The notes under the pieces were generated by a model. It made no database searches. It saw only the letters and a list, made by a program, of their open reading frames with translations, and was not told the origin of the DNA. 64,000 nt of DNA from assembly GCA_018398815.1 (NCBI GenBank), contig CM031614.1, forward strand, positions 52,668,219-52,732,218, written 5' to 3'. Position 1 is the stretch's first letter; each line of letters opens with the position of its first letter. Made by a program: the position numbers and the translations under genes. The stretch comes from Conus ventricosus (lineage: Eukaryota > Mollusca > Gastropoda > Neogastropoda > Conidae). Below are positions 13,531 through 24,001 of the stretch, piece after piece.

Positions 13531-13535
13531 GCCCC
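13531..13535. other. Left target-site duplication of the Polinton (GCCCC)
   Basis: GCCCC precedes the left terminus AGAGAACTG and recurs directly after the right terminus CAGTTCTCT at 29514-29518. Both copies are followed by A, so a 6-bp duplication with one asymmetric terminal base is also possible. Confidence 0.75.
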
Positions 13536-13632
13536 AGAGAACTGTAATATGCCGCTTCTGGCTCACCCGCTCTCAACCGGCCTTGGCCTGGTCTCGGGCG
13601 GGCGAATCCAAAAGCGGCATATTACAGTTCTC
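13536..13632. repeat. Terminal ~97-bp imperfect palindrome (hairpin end), left
   Basis: The unit begins AGAGAACTGTAATATGCCGC and ends with the reverse complement GCGGCATATTACAGTTCTCT. The GC-rich centre (around ACCGGCCTTGGCC) is also imperfectly self-complementary. The same unit occurs, inverted, at the right end. Confidence 0.9.
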
Positions 13633-13905
13633 TACTAAGCATGACTTTAATAACCAAAAAATAACGACCCTACAAACATACATACTGTGTTGGGTTGTCC
13701 GTTTTCAATACTAATTTACAAAACTTTTCAGATTTTAGTTTTTGCTTAATCCTATGTTTTTCCTGATCATTTTCAATAACATCATTTTCACGCAAACATT
13801 CATCAAATGAGTCTCTGTCTTTCATGTGAAATAAAACTACAGTCTTTAACTGTTCTCTAAAGTCTTTTAAAACCGAGTTATATTTTTGACATAAAATCCA
13901 CACAC
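13536..13905. repeat. Left terminal inverted repeat of the Polinton
   Basis: Inverted match to 29150-29513. It contains the terminal palindrome (13536-13632), a ~37-bp spacer and the last ~75 codons of the ATPase gene, and ends at TCCACACAC near 13905. The two arms differ mainly by single substitutions and homopolymer-length changes. Confidence 0.9.
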
Positions 13906-14281
13906 TTATCCCAGCATGTCTTCCACTGAAAGCCAGTTTTGACAAAGTGTTTCTCTTTTTAACTATGTCTCTTTCTGCCGAACAGTCATCTATAATAAAT
14001 AGTGTCTGCGTTCCTTCAAACAATTTATTAAAGTGTTCTAAACACTCACTCAGTTTATTGCTAGGATCAACTAAATATATGTTATCATCTGTCCAAATAA
14101 ACCTTCTATCATGATATGCTTTGTTCCATTTAAGTGTTGGACAGAAAATCACAATATGATCAAAATTATAGCGATAAACTGTTTGTAATAAGTCTAGGAC
14201 AAATATTGTTTTTCCACAACCAGTCTGCCCACAAATCATTGAACAATGAGGGGATTTTATCATAAAGTTTAACTGCACCAT
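13670..14281 (-). CDS. Packaging ATPase, A32-like (FtsK/HerA superfamily)
   Basis: This 203-residue ORF is intact. Its Walker A motif is GQTGCGKT at residues 18-25 and its Walker B is LFIIDD at 94-99. A downstream HAGISVWILCQKYN segment fits the sensor region of A32-type ATPases. In Polintons and related viruses this enzyme pumps DNA into preformed capsids. The ATG at 14281 is the first in frame and lies 17 bp downstream of the end of the neighbouring gene on the same strand, suggesting co-transcription. The last ~75 codons lie inside the terminal inverted repeat, so a truncated second copy of the gene's 3' end is present at the other end of the element. Intactness while most neighbours are broken suggests recent activity or sequencing noise elsewhere. 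Confidence 0.92.
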   Translation of the reverse strand: MVQLNFMIKSPHCSMICGQTGCGKTIFVLDLLQTVYRYNFDHIVIFCPTLKWNKAYHDRRFIWTDDNIYLVDPSNKLSECLEHFNKLFEGTQTLFIIDDCSAERDIVKKRNTLSKLAFSGRHAGISVWILCQKYNSVLKDFREQLKTVVLFHMKDRDSFDECLRENDVIENDQEKHRIKQKLKSEKFCKLVLKTDNPTQYVCL

Positions 14282-14297
14282 GGTTTTATAACAGAAT

Positions 14298-15156
14298 TTA
14301 ATCTAATCCAGTTATTATGTTTATCATACTCTCTGTTAAAACGTGTTCAGTATAATAAAACCCTATGAGGCCTAAATGTGTAAGATTAATCCAATTCAGT
14401 TCTGTAAGATTGTTTCTATTTAAGTCAACATTGATTTTGTTACTTGTTGTTATGATCTTAATATCCTCACCATTGTGAAGAACGACGATGGTAACGTTAA
14501 GACGTTTAACGTCTAAGTTTTGCCAGCTAATATTAATTCCTTTTATAAGGACGTCACTAACGCCCACAACCCCATCCCTCTCCACATCTTTAAAGACAGA
14601 AATTTCAAATATCATTGTGAACGCATCTCCTAATTTTCTGCTTGGAAAGAACTGTAATTTTGTAGAAGCTTCCTTTAAAACCGTTTCTTTTCTGTGGAGG
14701 ATGTACTGTTTTTTCCCATACGGCGTTATTTCAATCTCTTTCCGACTATTGTCGTCCGGCATAAGACTTACATGTAAAGGGCCAGAGTTGAATGCTTTTC
14801 TGAAACTTTTTTGACGGCTAAAAAATGTAAATGGGCTTATGAATTCAAATTTTATTTCCCATTCTAAATATGGTTCTAAGTGCCATTTGAGGTCAGGTTT
14901 TCGAACTATTTTATATTCATACTGGCCAACATTATTTGCTTCTAGATTGCGCAGTTGTTCTAGTTTAGGAAACTTTTTGCTGTCGCCAACCTCTTTACGT
15001 TTATAATCACCATCTTTTAGTGTACTCAAAACCATACAAAGCGCCTATCTCACCATTCTGTTCAAAGTCCGCAACGTCTGCAAGGTCTTTTAATTCTAAA
15101 GTTATACACCTTACAGGCGCTAATGTAACTCCTGGTTCTTCTGGCCCACGCGACAT
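14298..15156 (-). CDS. Polinton protein A, function unknown (possible virion protein)
   Basis: The reading frame opens at the ATG at 15156 (start MSRGPEEPG) and changes frame once around 15000-15040. It then continues as a 245-codon open stretch ending at 14298, so the product would be about 286 residues. It has no signal peptide or membrane segment. The composition (beta-prone, aromatic-rich, e.g. YLEWEIKFEFISPFTFF) resembles a structural protein. It lies between the ATPase and protein B on the same strand, the position where Polintons often carry capsid or morphogenesis genes. A penton-like (minor capsid) role is possible but not shown by any motif. Confidence 0.6.
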
Positions 15157-15171
15157 TTTTAGAACAACTTA

Positions 15172-15797
15172 TTATTTTATTTCTAAAATAATGTGTAGGT
15201 TATCACATTTCACAACTTTTCCTGCTTTGTCTGCAATTTTTAAATTAAATGATCCGACCCTTCCGCAAACTAATCTTTTAAACTGTAAATTAGGGAATTG
15301 TATAATTTCATAATCGCAATATGCAGCTTTCCCTGATGGAAGAGCTCTTAAAACAGTTGAGGGCCTTCCATCATATAAGTTTTCATCAGTGCTAGCTCGT
15401 CTAAATGAACATAGAGTAATGAATGTAATGCAAGATTAAGCGGACTTTCCCCCTCATAAGTAGTTTTGCTCGGTGTAACTCTAAATCTATGAACAGGCTG
15501 ATTGGCAGTTGTAAAGCCTAACATTTTAGCTAGCTCTACATCAAAAAGGTAATGTACTACTTCTTTTTCAGGTTTGAATGATAACATTGTTTTCAGATTT
15601 GCATTGTTAAGTTTGAGAGTAATGTCGAAGTTACTCATTGCTTCTTTTAGTGAGCAAAACCCGTAATAACCATCAGGTATGGTTAACTGGCTAACTAAAG
15701 TTCCTGCATTATTAAATTTTTTAATCTTATTATTCTCCTTGGATTCACTAATATTAAACCATACGACTTTGTAGAATATTTCATGAAGCGCAACCAT
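15172..15797 (-). CDS. Polinton protein B, function unknown
   Basis: An open stretch of 149 codons starts at the ATG at 15797 (MVALHEIFYK) and changes frame at about 15350-15375. It runs on to a stop at 15172-15174, giving about 208 residues. No known motif was recognised. It contains the segment LTIPDGYYGFCSLKEAM and is predicted soluble. It ends 16 bp before the start of protein A on the same strand, so B, A and the ATPase look like one transcription unit. A divergent gene starts 95 bp away at 15893. Confidence 0.55.
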
Positions 15798-15892
15798 TCT
15801 GCTTCCGCAATTGTTATTAATAGCATGTTTCTAAAAACGAAGGACGGTCTTGAGTTGTTATTGTTACAAACATTTTTTAAAACAAATTAAAA

Positions 15893-17079
15893 ATGGGTGC
15901 ATTCAAATATACTGATGCAAAATATTCTGTTGGGCCGCACTACATCTTAAAAATATAACAACTGATACTCTTGACATTGCTGTGACCCAGACTGACACTT
16001 TTCATAAAAAGGTTAGTACTCCATTGGACAAATATCTTAACCCCCTATTAAAAAAGACTACATCGCAAAAGTGTGGTTTAGTCATCCGATGCAGTTTTTA
16101 TCAGAACCAGTTAAACTTTGCTGTGTTTTGTGCAACAACTGGGAGTGGAGTGTCGTATGCTGATCATTTAAATCATCCTGATCCTTTGGTGAGGTCAGTG
16201 TATAGATTTCATTTTTATTACACCTTCAGACGTATTTTAACTGAACTGCAAGCGCCATTACAAATGACAAACCGTTAATCCATTCAGCAACAGAATAGAT
16301 ATGAAGGCTTTTGAAAGGATCTGTAACGAATTCATATTAATGTTAAGACAGACTTTAGACAAAAGTTGGACCGCAATCATGGCTTAGGCACCCCTTATTT
16401 TGGGGCGTGCACAGAAAGTATAACTATGACTGGAATCCTCCTTACACATCTTTCTCTTCAGGCACAGCTGTTCACCTCGGGTCCATAGAGCAAGAGCATA
16501 AAACAGCATGGACAACATTTATCTTAGACACTTCTAAGGGCCTAACTAAGCGGGAATAGAACGAATATAACGACTCTATTCGTACTTACGTTTGGTGTTT
16601 GCTAGGTTCGCAAGACACAAACGAGATCGAGCATAACTGATCCTTCTACTGGCTTTGACGCACAAAAACAATACTTAGCAAATTTTAGAGGACGCCATTA
16701 ATTCTACAGTTGATTACCTTCAAGTATTAAAAGATACCAACATGTTTTACAATACGCAAGATCGAAAGTAGACTTTGCTGTTGGCACTGGTTTATACATG
16801 CTGCCTTCTGACCTCAGACTCCAGATAGGCACAATAATGAACTACAAACAATGAAATTCTTGTTGCAGGAAATGAACAGAAGGTTGGACAAAACGACATA
16901 AATTCTGAGCCAGTAATATTGCAAGCAGTAAACAAACACCCAAGAATAAGTCATCCAATCCCCGTGGTCCAAAGCCGAAGACCGTTAAAAAAAATAATGA
17001 CCATGAATATGAAAAGACAGCACTTGTTCTTGGATTAACTGGCCTAGGATTACTTGGTCTTTATTTTACTAAAAATTAA
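15893..17079 (+). CDS. Polinton protein C, probable virion protein with C-terminal membrane segment (frame-broken)
   Basis: The gene begins at the ATG at 15893 (MGAFKYTDAKYS), directly divergent from protein B. A 98-codon open stretch at 15982-16278 and several shorter in-frame stretches follow, separated by frame shifts. The last in-frame part (about 16975-17079) ends in a hydrophobic helix ALVLGLTGLGLLGLYF and the stop at 17077-17079. Total length would be near 395 residues. The product is unknown; length and location allow a capsid or membrane-linked virion role. Its 3' end overlaps the convergent gene D by about 30 bp. Confidence 0.5.
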
Positions 17080-18224
17080 CCCGACTATTAAGAGAACTAA
17101 TGTCCATAAGTGCTCAGCCATAAAGCCAACTACTTTGCCTGCAGTAGACAAAAGCCAGCTAACAACACCCCCTAATATACCTGGTAAAGCATCCACGGCT
17201 TTACCGGCTAATTTTTTTAATAAACCCGCAAGATGATCAAGCTGTTTTTTTACCCATGATTTATCAGGTGGATGGCGATGGCGATGGAGGCACTGACCCA
17301 GCACCACCGCCGCCTGTAATAGCCATCACAGTGTACTTATTGCAAATCCTAAGGCCGTTATAACGCTTACTAATGTGACTCCTTGCTCTCTAAACAGTGT
17401 TCTTATTCTTTCTGCTAGTGTTGTGTCTTCATATAAAATTCTTTGGATAGTTTCTCTTATTCTGCTCACTTGAGTTTGCAATGTTCTCGGTTAGTAGACA
17501 ACGCTTCTAGTCTTGCTGATCTCTCTTGTTCAAGATCTTTTAGTCTTTGGGTTATTCTTTCTTTAATATCATGCCCTAAGTTGGGTCATCAGCCTAACGA
17601 GTTTTTCTTTTTTCTTTTTTATATGCTCATCTAGTTCACCTAGTTTTGCTAAATTGTTTGTTATTCGCCTCTGATGCTTCTCAAAGCATGATCAAGGGCC
17701 GTTATTTCTCGCATGGGTAGCGGGGGGTCGTGTATAGTTTTTAATGCTGTTTCTTCTGAAAAATGGTTTCTGCTTGCATTACTTTGTCTGCTGTTTGACT
17801 TAAATCTTGAAGTTCCATGTTTTGTTATTTGGCTATCTGTTGGGAGTTCTTGTTGTATGTTTTGAAGTTTAGCAACTGCCTCCGCTCTTAATTTCGGTCT
17901 AACAATGCCAAGGCGATTTTGATCGGCCACTCTAAGTCTTTGTCTAATTGTATTCATGCCTACAAACTTTGATGGGTCTCGTTTATCTGTAAGCCGAACA
18001 AGTTGTCCTTGATCGTTTTTCACAAACAAATGGCCTTTTTTATCTACATCAAAATCAATAGGAAAATCGGGGGTTCTAGGCCTAGACTTTTGTTAAAATG
18101 AGTCAACCTTACTTAATGTTAATTCATTCAACAGTGAGGTCGTTGAGCGATGCTGTGTCATTTCACTCATGTCGTCTCCAGGATCAAAAACATCATAATC
18201 TTCTTCACCTTCAATGCCTGCCAT
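17050..18224 (-). CDS. Polinton protein D: acidic head, coiled coil, C-terminal amphipathic/membrane domain (frame-broken)
   Basis: The start at the ATG at 18224 gives an acidic N-terminus (MAGIEGEEDYDVFDPGDD). The open stretches at 17661-18029 (ASTRNHF-type polar region) and 17050-17307 are joined through several frame shifts. The middle is Glu/Arg/Leu-rich and coiled-coil-like. The last ~70 residues contain repeated amphipathic and hydrophobic helices (LAGLLKKLAGKAVDALPGIL, then SWLLSTAGKVVGFMAEHLW and LVLLIVGLIFSKIKTK). The architecture suggests a virion or membrane-active protein, but no catalytic motif is visible. From memory, similar uncharacterised proteins occur in related elements of cnidarians and molluscs; I could not check this. 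The length would be about 390 residues. Confidence 0.55.
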
Positions 18225-18262
18225 GTTTCTTTAATAAAACTTTTTATTTTGTTTTATAAAAA
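18225..18262. promoter_or_regulatory. 38-bp divergent intergenic region (bidirectional promoter candidate)
   Basis: Only 38 AT-rich bases (with TTTTATAAA and AATAAAAC) separate the start codons of protein D (minus) and the capsid candidate (plus). Any promoter for either gene must lie here or within the opposing coding sequence. Confidence 0.45.
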
Positions 18263-19529
18263 ATGTCACAAACATATGGCTCGATTCTTGACCCGCATAG
18301 AAGACTGAAAGAACCCTTTGGCGTGAGGGAAATAAGCGGAATAATTACTGTTCCAAATAATCCATCTACTATTGATGCGGATCAAATTCTTACTGTCAAA
18401 TTTCCAGACTAGGAGCGGATGAAGTGATTGTGCCAGGCTCTTGCGCGTCTTACTTTCAAAATAGAACTCGCTTCAGAAACAGACCCAAACAGGACAGTTG
18501 TCCAGAATTTGGGGCGGGCAATCGTTAAGAAAATTGCTATAAAACTTGAGGGACATAAATATTTTCTTTACATAATGCAGACATATTTTTAACCTATTCT
18601 GATCTATGGCTAACCGGGGACGAAAGAGCTGATCTTGCGTTTCAAGGAATCGAAAATGAAGAAGCACTAAAACACAGAATAGGCGCCGCAGATGCTAAAG
18701 ACGGCAAAAGGTTTGTAGCCGTAAGTTATGCGTATGGAAATCGCTTTTTCATACCCCTAGATTTTGAGTTGTTAAAAGCGCATGCTCCATACTTTCAAGG
18801 AGCATTAAAAGACAGATTGTCATATGAACTAACTTTAATGACTACAAACGGGTTATCGATCATCAGACACCGAAGCAAAGTACAGCATTTCTGACATCTC
18901 GTTAGAGTTTGACGTTGTTAGCAACCCTAATTTAGCAAGGCTAATTGAGCAACATATCAGTCAAAATTAGCAATATATTACGAAAGAGTGATTCTTCATT
19001 CTAAATATCCTAAAAGCAGGGCAGACACTATATGGAATTTCAGTTTTAGTGCCACAGCAAGATCGCTTAAAGGTATTTTATTGCTGTGTGAAGATGAAGG
19101 ACCATTCGAAAGACAAACTGAAAATTTTGTTAATCCTAAAATAACGAAAGTGCAATGTACAATTGAGGGTAGTCCTAACCAAATCTACGCTAGCGGGCTT
19201 AAACCTTATCAGCATTTTGATGAAATAAGAAAACTGTTTGGAGGCGGGAGGTGTAGAAATCCGACAGTGTTGACCTTGTATCTAAAGATCTGCATCTTCA
19301 CAGTGTTAGACTTGATCATTATTTAACAACGAAATACGGTTTATGGATTGACCTAAGGTCAACGGAGGATAATCAGTTACATGGAAGCGGGAGAAAACGT
19401 TAGAGACATAATAAACATTCAAATTGATAAAGAAAATGATGTCGATAAACCGCTTAATGTTGTTTGTTTTTAATTATGATGCGCAGCTGAATATTCAAGA
19501 TAACAGATTAGAAAATAATACATTACTAA
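18263..19529 (+). CDS. Candidate major capsid protein of the Polinton (frame-broken)
   Basis: The gene starts at the ATG at 18263 (MSQTYGSILDPHRR) and runs about 420 codons to a stop near 19529. The coding signal is strong in all parts but split by at least five small frame shifts; the longest open piece is 18988-19326 (112 codons). The sequence is beta-rich and contains ISGIITVPNNPSTI, GNRFFIPLDFELL, SYELTLND-like segments and GLWIDLRSTEDNQLHGSGR near the end. Length and composition are compatible with a double-jelly-roll capsid protein. Its position next to other late-type genes in a Polinton supports this, but the fold cannot be proved from sequence reading. It is divergent from gene D. 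Confidence 0.6.
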
Positions 19530-19553
19530 ATTATTTTTTCATTTTTAAAAAGC

Positions 19554-20182
19554 ATGCCCACTCAAATTTATCCAAATGTGCCTACAGAACGGAGTCGCCA
19601 AGAGAAGAGATAGTAGAACCCCCGGCATAAAACCTTTAGATTAACCAACATTACACAAATGCAACAAGTACTAGAGCAGGACCTTTCAAAATACAGCAAA
19701 ACCAAACGAAGGTATTCTGCTGTCTTTAATGCTGTTACCTATGTTAATACTGGAGCATCGACTATAAGCGCTGTATCGGCAGGAACGAGTGTTGGCCTTT
19801 TAGCAACAGGCGTAGGTGCACCGGCAGCTTTACCTCTAGGCGGTTTGTCTTTAGCTCTTGGCCTATGTTCTTAGGTGTAGGTGCTGCTAGCAAAAAAATA
19901 GAAACTAAACTCCAAAAGCACACAGCTATGGTTCAACTAATAACAGCTAAACTTAGTTCCTTCAAGCTGATTATAAATAAAGCGCTAGCTGACTCAAACA
20001 TTACGGATGAAGAATTTAGTCGTTTACAGGCCGATTTTGATGACTACAAAAGACAAAAGTTTGATCTTCAAAGAAAGGCGAGGACAAGTTTTTCTCAACA
20101 GCCAGACCCCGAGCAGATAAAAAAGGAATGCTTAAAAAAAGTAAACGAAACATTAAACTCTGTTCTAAACAGCTCACATTAA
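19554..20182 (+). CDS. Polinton protein F, glycine/alanine-rich hydrophobic protein (frame-broken)
   Basis: The gene starts at the ATG at 19554 (MPTQIYPNVPTERS). The main open stretches are 19659-19874 and 19865-20182, overlapping in different frames, so one shift occurs near 19865. The N-terminal third is charged. Residues in the middle form a long Gly/Ala/Ser-rich hydrophobic segment (SAGTSVGLLATGVGAPAAL, then PLGGLSLALG) able to form two membrane-spanning or fusion-like helices. The C-terminal ~100 residues are Lys/Glu/Gln-rich and helical. The expected length is about 209 residues. Function is unknown; the layout would suit a virion membrane or penetration protein, but this is inference. 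Confidence 0.55.
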
Positions 20183-20302
20183 CAACCCCAAGGGCGTTTA
20201 TACTTTAGTTTATGAGTCCAAGCACAAAAAGACCGTTGATATTGATTAATTATTTTTTTTTTTAATTTAAATAAATATTTTGAGTTAGAAAAGAAACTCA
20301 GC

Positions 20303-20519
20303 ATGGATAAATTATATGAAGGACCAGACGAAATTTTTTGAAGCAATGCAAGAAGATTTATCAAGAGCACTAAATGATATTGATTTAGAAGTCATTAATC
20401 CAGCAAGCGTACAGGCAAGTGTTGCTCATGCTATTTCTCAAGTTCCGGGTAAACTAACAATAGACCCACCAGTTAAAGTAATGTTAGCTGTTTTAATCGA
20501 CTATGTAAACAATAAATGA
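20303..20519 (+). CDS. Polinton small protein G
   Basis: A short gene of about 72 codons. The ATG at 20303 opens MDKLYEGPDEIF, the frame shifts once around 20335, and the open stretch to 20519 encodes LEVINPASVQASVAHAISQV and ends YVNNK. It is helical and soluble, with no known motif. It lies immediately before the polymerase gene, whose likely start overlaps its stop. Confidence 0.45.
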
Positions 20520-23500
20520 AGAAAATCTAGAAGTCTGGTCTCAACTAAACAGCAGTTATTCTTTGTAATAATGACTTAACGCCCGGTTGGGCAGACGAAC
20601 TGCTTACACAGTTTGTTTGTGGCCGCTGAAGAAGCCAAAATGAGAGGCTCTGGTTGGTCAGAGGGCGAAGTCCTAGAGATCAGATTAAAACAGGCTAAGT
20701 ATGAGCCTATTGTAGGCAAATCTTACATTCCACTACCTCCAGCATTAGTCGCAAAAAAAAGCAGTTCTAACATAAAGAATACAGACAACAAATGTTCATG
20801 TGGTGTGTTCTCGCAAGGTTGCATCACGTTGCTAAAAACGCAGAGAGAGTATCTAACTATGAACCTTACATCAATGATCTTAACTTTAGTGGGTGTCCTT
20901 TCCTGTTAGCGTGGATTCCATTGATCAGTTTGAAGAAAAAAACAAACCAATAACTGTTAATGTATACACATGGGATGAGGAAACAAAATCTACTACCCAT
21001 TAAGTGTCCAAGAACAGCCCAACAATTGGCGATCCAGACAAAAATCATGTTGACTTACTGCTGATGTTTTCACCAGCGGGGTACCGCATTACACATTGAT
21101 ACGAACAATGAGTAGATTATTGCGGCATACTTCAAAGCATTACCATAAACAAGAATTCTGCAGAAAATGTTTAACAAGAATTCCATCTTTTTAAAGCGGC
21201 AAGTGAACATAAGAAACACTGAAATCGGCCCAGTTGACTGTAATACAGAACTAATTACGCCCCCAGAAGGCAGTAAAGTTAGTTTTAAGAACTGGAAAAA
21301 ACTGCAAAATCTCCATATGTTGTTTACGCAGACTTCGAATCACTCATTGTTCCTTATGAAGGGCCAGCGCCACAAAAACTTCGAAAAACAGTCTTATGAG
21401 TAATCATCAGATTTGTTCATTTGCCTTCATTATTGTTAGGTCGCATGGCGCTCATTCAACGCCAGAATTATATAGAGGACCAGATGCGGCTAGAAGATTT
21501 TTACAGCGCATGCAGCAAGTGCGTAATGATTGTTCTAATAATCTAAAACTTATCTGAAATCATAATGACGCCCGAAGACCAAGAACAGTATGACTCAGCC
21601 ACACATTGTTGGATTTGTGTTTAGAACTCAGTGAAGAAGCCAATCCAAAAGTAAGAGACCATGATCACATTAGTGGAAGGTTCAGAGGAGCGGCGCATAA
21701 CAACTGCAATCTTCAACTAAAGTTTGATCCAAAGACATGGAAGCTGCCCATCTTCTTTCATAACTTGCGAGGTTATGACTCTCATCTTATAATGAAAGCA
21801 GTAACCAACTCCTTCAGGGTAGCATGCATTGCACAATCATCAGAAAAGTACATGTGTTTCACTTTAAATAACATGTCTTTTTATGACTCTATGCAGCACA
21901 TGATGGGATCATTAGAGTCACTAGCTATGTCCTTAAAGTCCTGCCCAATAACGGAAGAATATTTTGACCCTACTCTCGTTAGAAAGGGTGTTTACCCTTA
22001 TGAATACATGAACAGTTGGGAAAGGTTTGACGAAGACACACTTCCTCCTAAAGGCGCGTTCTTTTCTAGTCTTAGAGGAAAGGACATCAGTGATTCTGAT
22101 TACCAGCATGCTCAAGAAGCGTGGCAGAAGTTAGAGTGTTAAACGATGGGAGACTATCATGATTCCTACTTGATGGCTGATGTATGTTTGTTGGGGGACG
22201 TCTTTGAAAAATTACAGAAAGAACTGCATGAAACATTATAGCCTGGATCCCGCGCATTATATTTCTGCGCCCGGGATGAGTTGGGATGCTTTCTTAAAGT
22301 TTACTGGAGTACAGATTGATTTGTTGTCAGATTTACCAATGCTTCAGATGATTGAAAACGGATTGCGTGGAGGAATTAGTATGGCGTCGCACCATTACTG
22401 TAAAGCAAACAACAAATACTGGACGACTATGATCCGAGTAAAAGGTCTAACTATCTCATGTATTTAGACGCAAACAATCTGTATGGTTGGGCTATGGCGC
22501 AATCGCTTCCATTACGCAACTTTAAAATGTACACTGGTGGTATTAAAAACATTCAAGAATTTGTAGAACATCTGCATACTCTTACAGCTAATCGTAAAAG
22601 AGGTCTTATTCTAGAAGTTTGACTTAGAATATCCTAATGAACTCCATGACCTGCATAATGACTATCCATTAGCAGCAGAAAGTCTAAAGATGGCAAAAAA
22701 CAGAACCGCCCAAACTGTGCCTAATCTTCGAGGCAAAAAAAATTATGTCTGTCATTACAGACTTCTACAATTTTATTTAAGACATGGTTTTGAAGTTGAC
22801 AGCTGTTCATCGTATAATTGCTTTTGATCAAGAACAGTTCATGAAAAACCCTACATAATGAAGAACACTGATCTCAGAACTAAATCCACAGATGCTTCAG
22901 AAAAAGACTTTTTCAAGCTAATGAACAACAGCTGTTTTGGAAAGACTATGGAGAATCCGCACAAGCGCCAAGAAGTTAGATTGGTCACCAAAGAGAACGA
23001 AGCAATTAAGCTGACTTCTAAACCTAATTATCAGGACTTTAGAAGATTTCATGATCAGCTTTTTGCATAATGATGAAGAAAAAGAAAGTCAAATTGGACA
23101 AACCTGTATTTATTGGGTTTACTGTTTTAGAATTATCAAAGCTTTTGATGTTAGAATTTCTTTATGACTACTTTAAGCCCTCGTATCCAGAGTCCAGAGT
23201 ACTTTACACAGATACAGATAGTTTTGTTATAAAATATCCCTACTGAAGACATCTATAAGACATGGAATTAGAAGTAGCTAAAAGAAGCGAGTGGATGGTA
23301 CGACACATCCGATTACCCTAAAGATTCGCCTTTGCATTCAATTACTAATAAGAAGGTTTAGGAAAGATGAAGGATGAAATTATCTGGAAAGGTGATTAAG
23401 GAGTATGGGGGGTTAAGATCGAAAATGTACAGTATTTCGAGCCAGGAGAAAACCATTAAGAAAGAAAAGGGAATATCTCGCATGTTGTGCAGTCAAACAT

Positions 23501-23673
23501 TTTCGCATGACAACTATAAAGAAGCATTGTTTGACAATAGACTTTTCATCATGAAAAACGTAAAAACTGCGATCAAATCTACATGAGATCAACACAACTG
23601 TTGTAACAAAGAAGTCATAGATAGAACAAACACAAAACGGGTGTTTGTTAAACCAGAGTTTTCATATGCATAG
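20516..23673 (+). CDS. polB: Protein-primed family B DNA polymerase of the Polinton (frame-broken)
   Basis: This replicates the element's DNA from a protein primer. About 1050 codons with many small frame shifts; the start is uncertain (an ATG at 20516 overlapping the stop of gene G, or further downstream). The N-terminal region has GSGW near 20650 and YIPLPPAL near 20735, followed by a Cys/His-rich stretch around 21120-21180. Exonuclease motifs are visible: Exo I as DFES near 21331, Exo II in FHNLRGYDSH near 21756-21785, and Exo III in YLMADV near 22170. Polymerase motifs are motif A DANNLYGW (22466-22492), motif B NNSCFGKTMEN (22924-22956) and motif C YTDTDSFV (23207-23230). All catalytic aspartates are present, so the breaks are shifts rather than lost active sites. 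Confidence 0.9.
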
Positions 23674-23701
23674 GGTACTGGAGGACCGCAAAACAGGGGG
23701 T

Positions 23702-23994
23702 TTATATTTTTTCATCAACTTTATCTATAAGATCAATCATATCATCCTCCAATTCATTTAAATCTTTTCTCATGTTTGCTTGATGCGTTCGAATTTTTTT
23801 ATTATTTCAAGATATTCTTTTCCCAATTTGGGGGTTTGAGTTGTAGGTGATCTGGATGGTTTTTAGCATGCATTGATTAATCTTCGAAAATGTTCCCCCA
23901 ATAGCATTACACGCATCAAATGATTCCCGATCATTTTCAAGGTCTCTTCCTTTACCATTCTTGTTTCGTTCTGCACTTCCTTCTGAGCCTCCAT
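23702..23994 (-). CDS. Polinton small protein H, helical
   Basis: The ATG at 23994 opens a charged helical sequence (MEAQKEVQNETRMVKEETL). At least two frame shifts interrupt it before the stop at 23702-23704, and the expected size is ~97 residues. It looks coiled-coil-like and has no known motif. The gene lies 3' of the integrase on the same strand with only 7 bp between, suggesting a shared transcript. It converges with the polymerase gene 28 bp away. Confidence 0.45.
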
Positions 23995-24001
23995 TTTAAA
24001 C

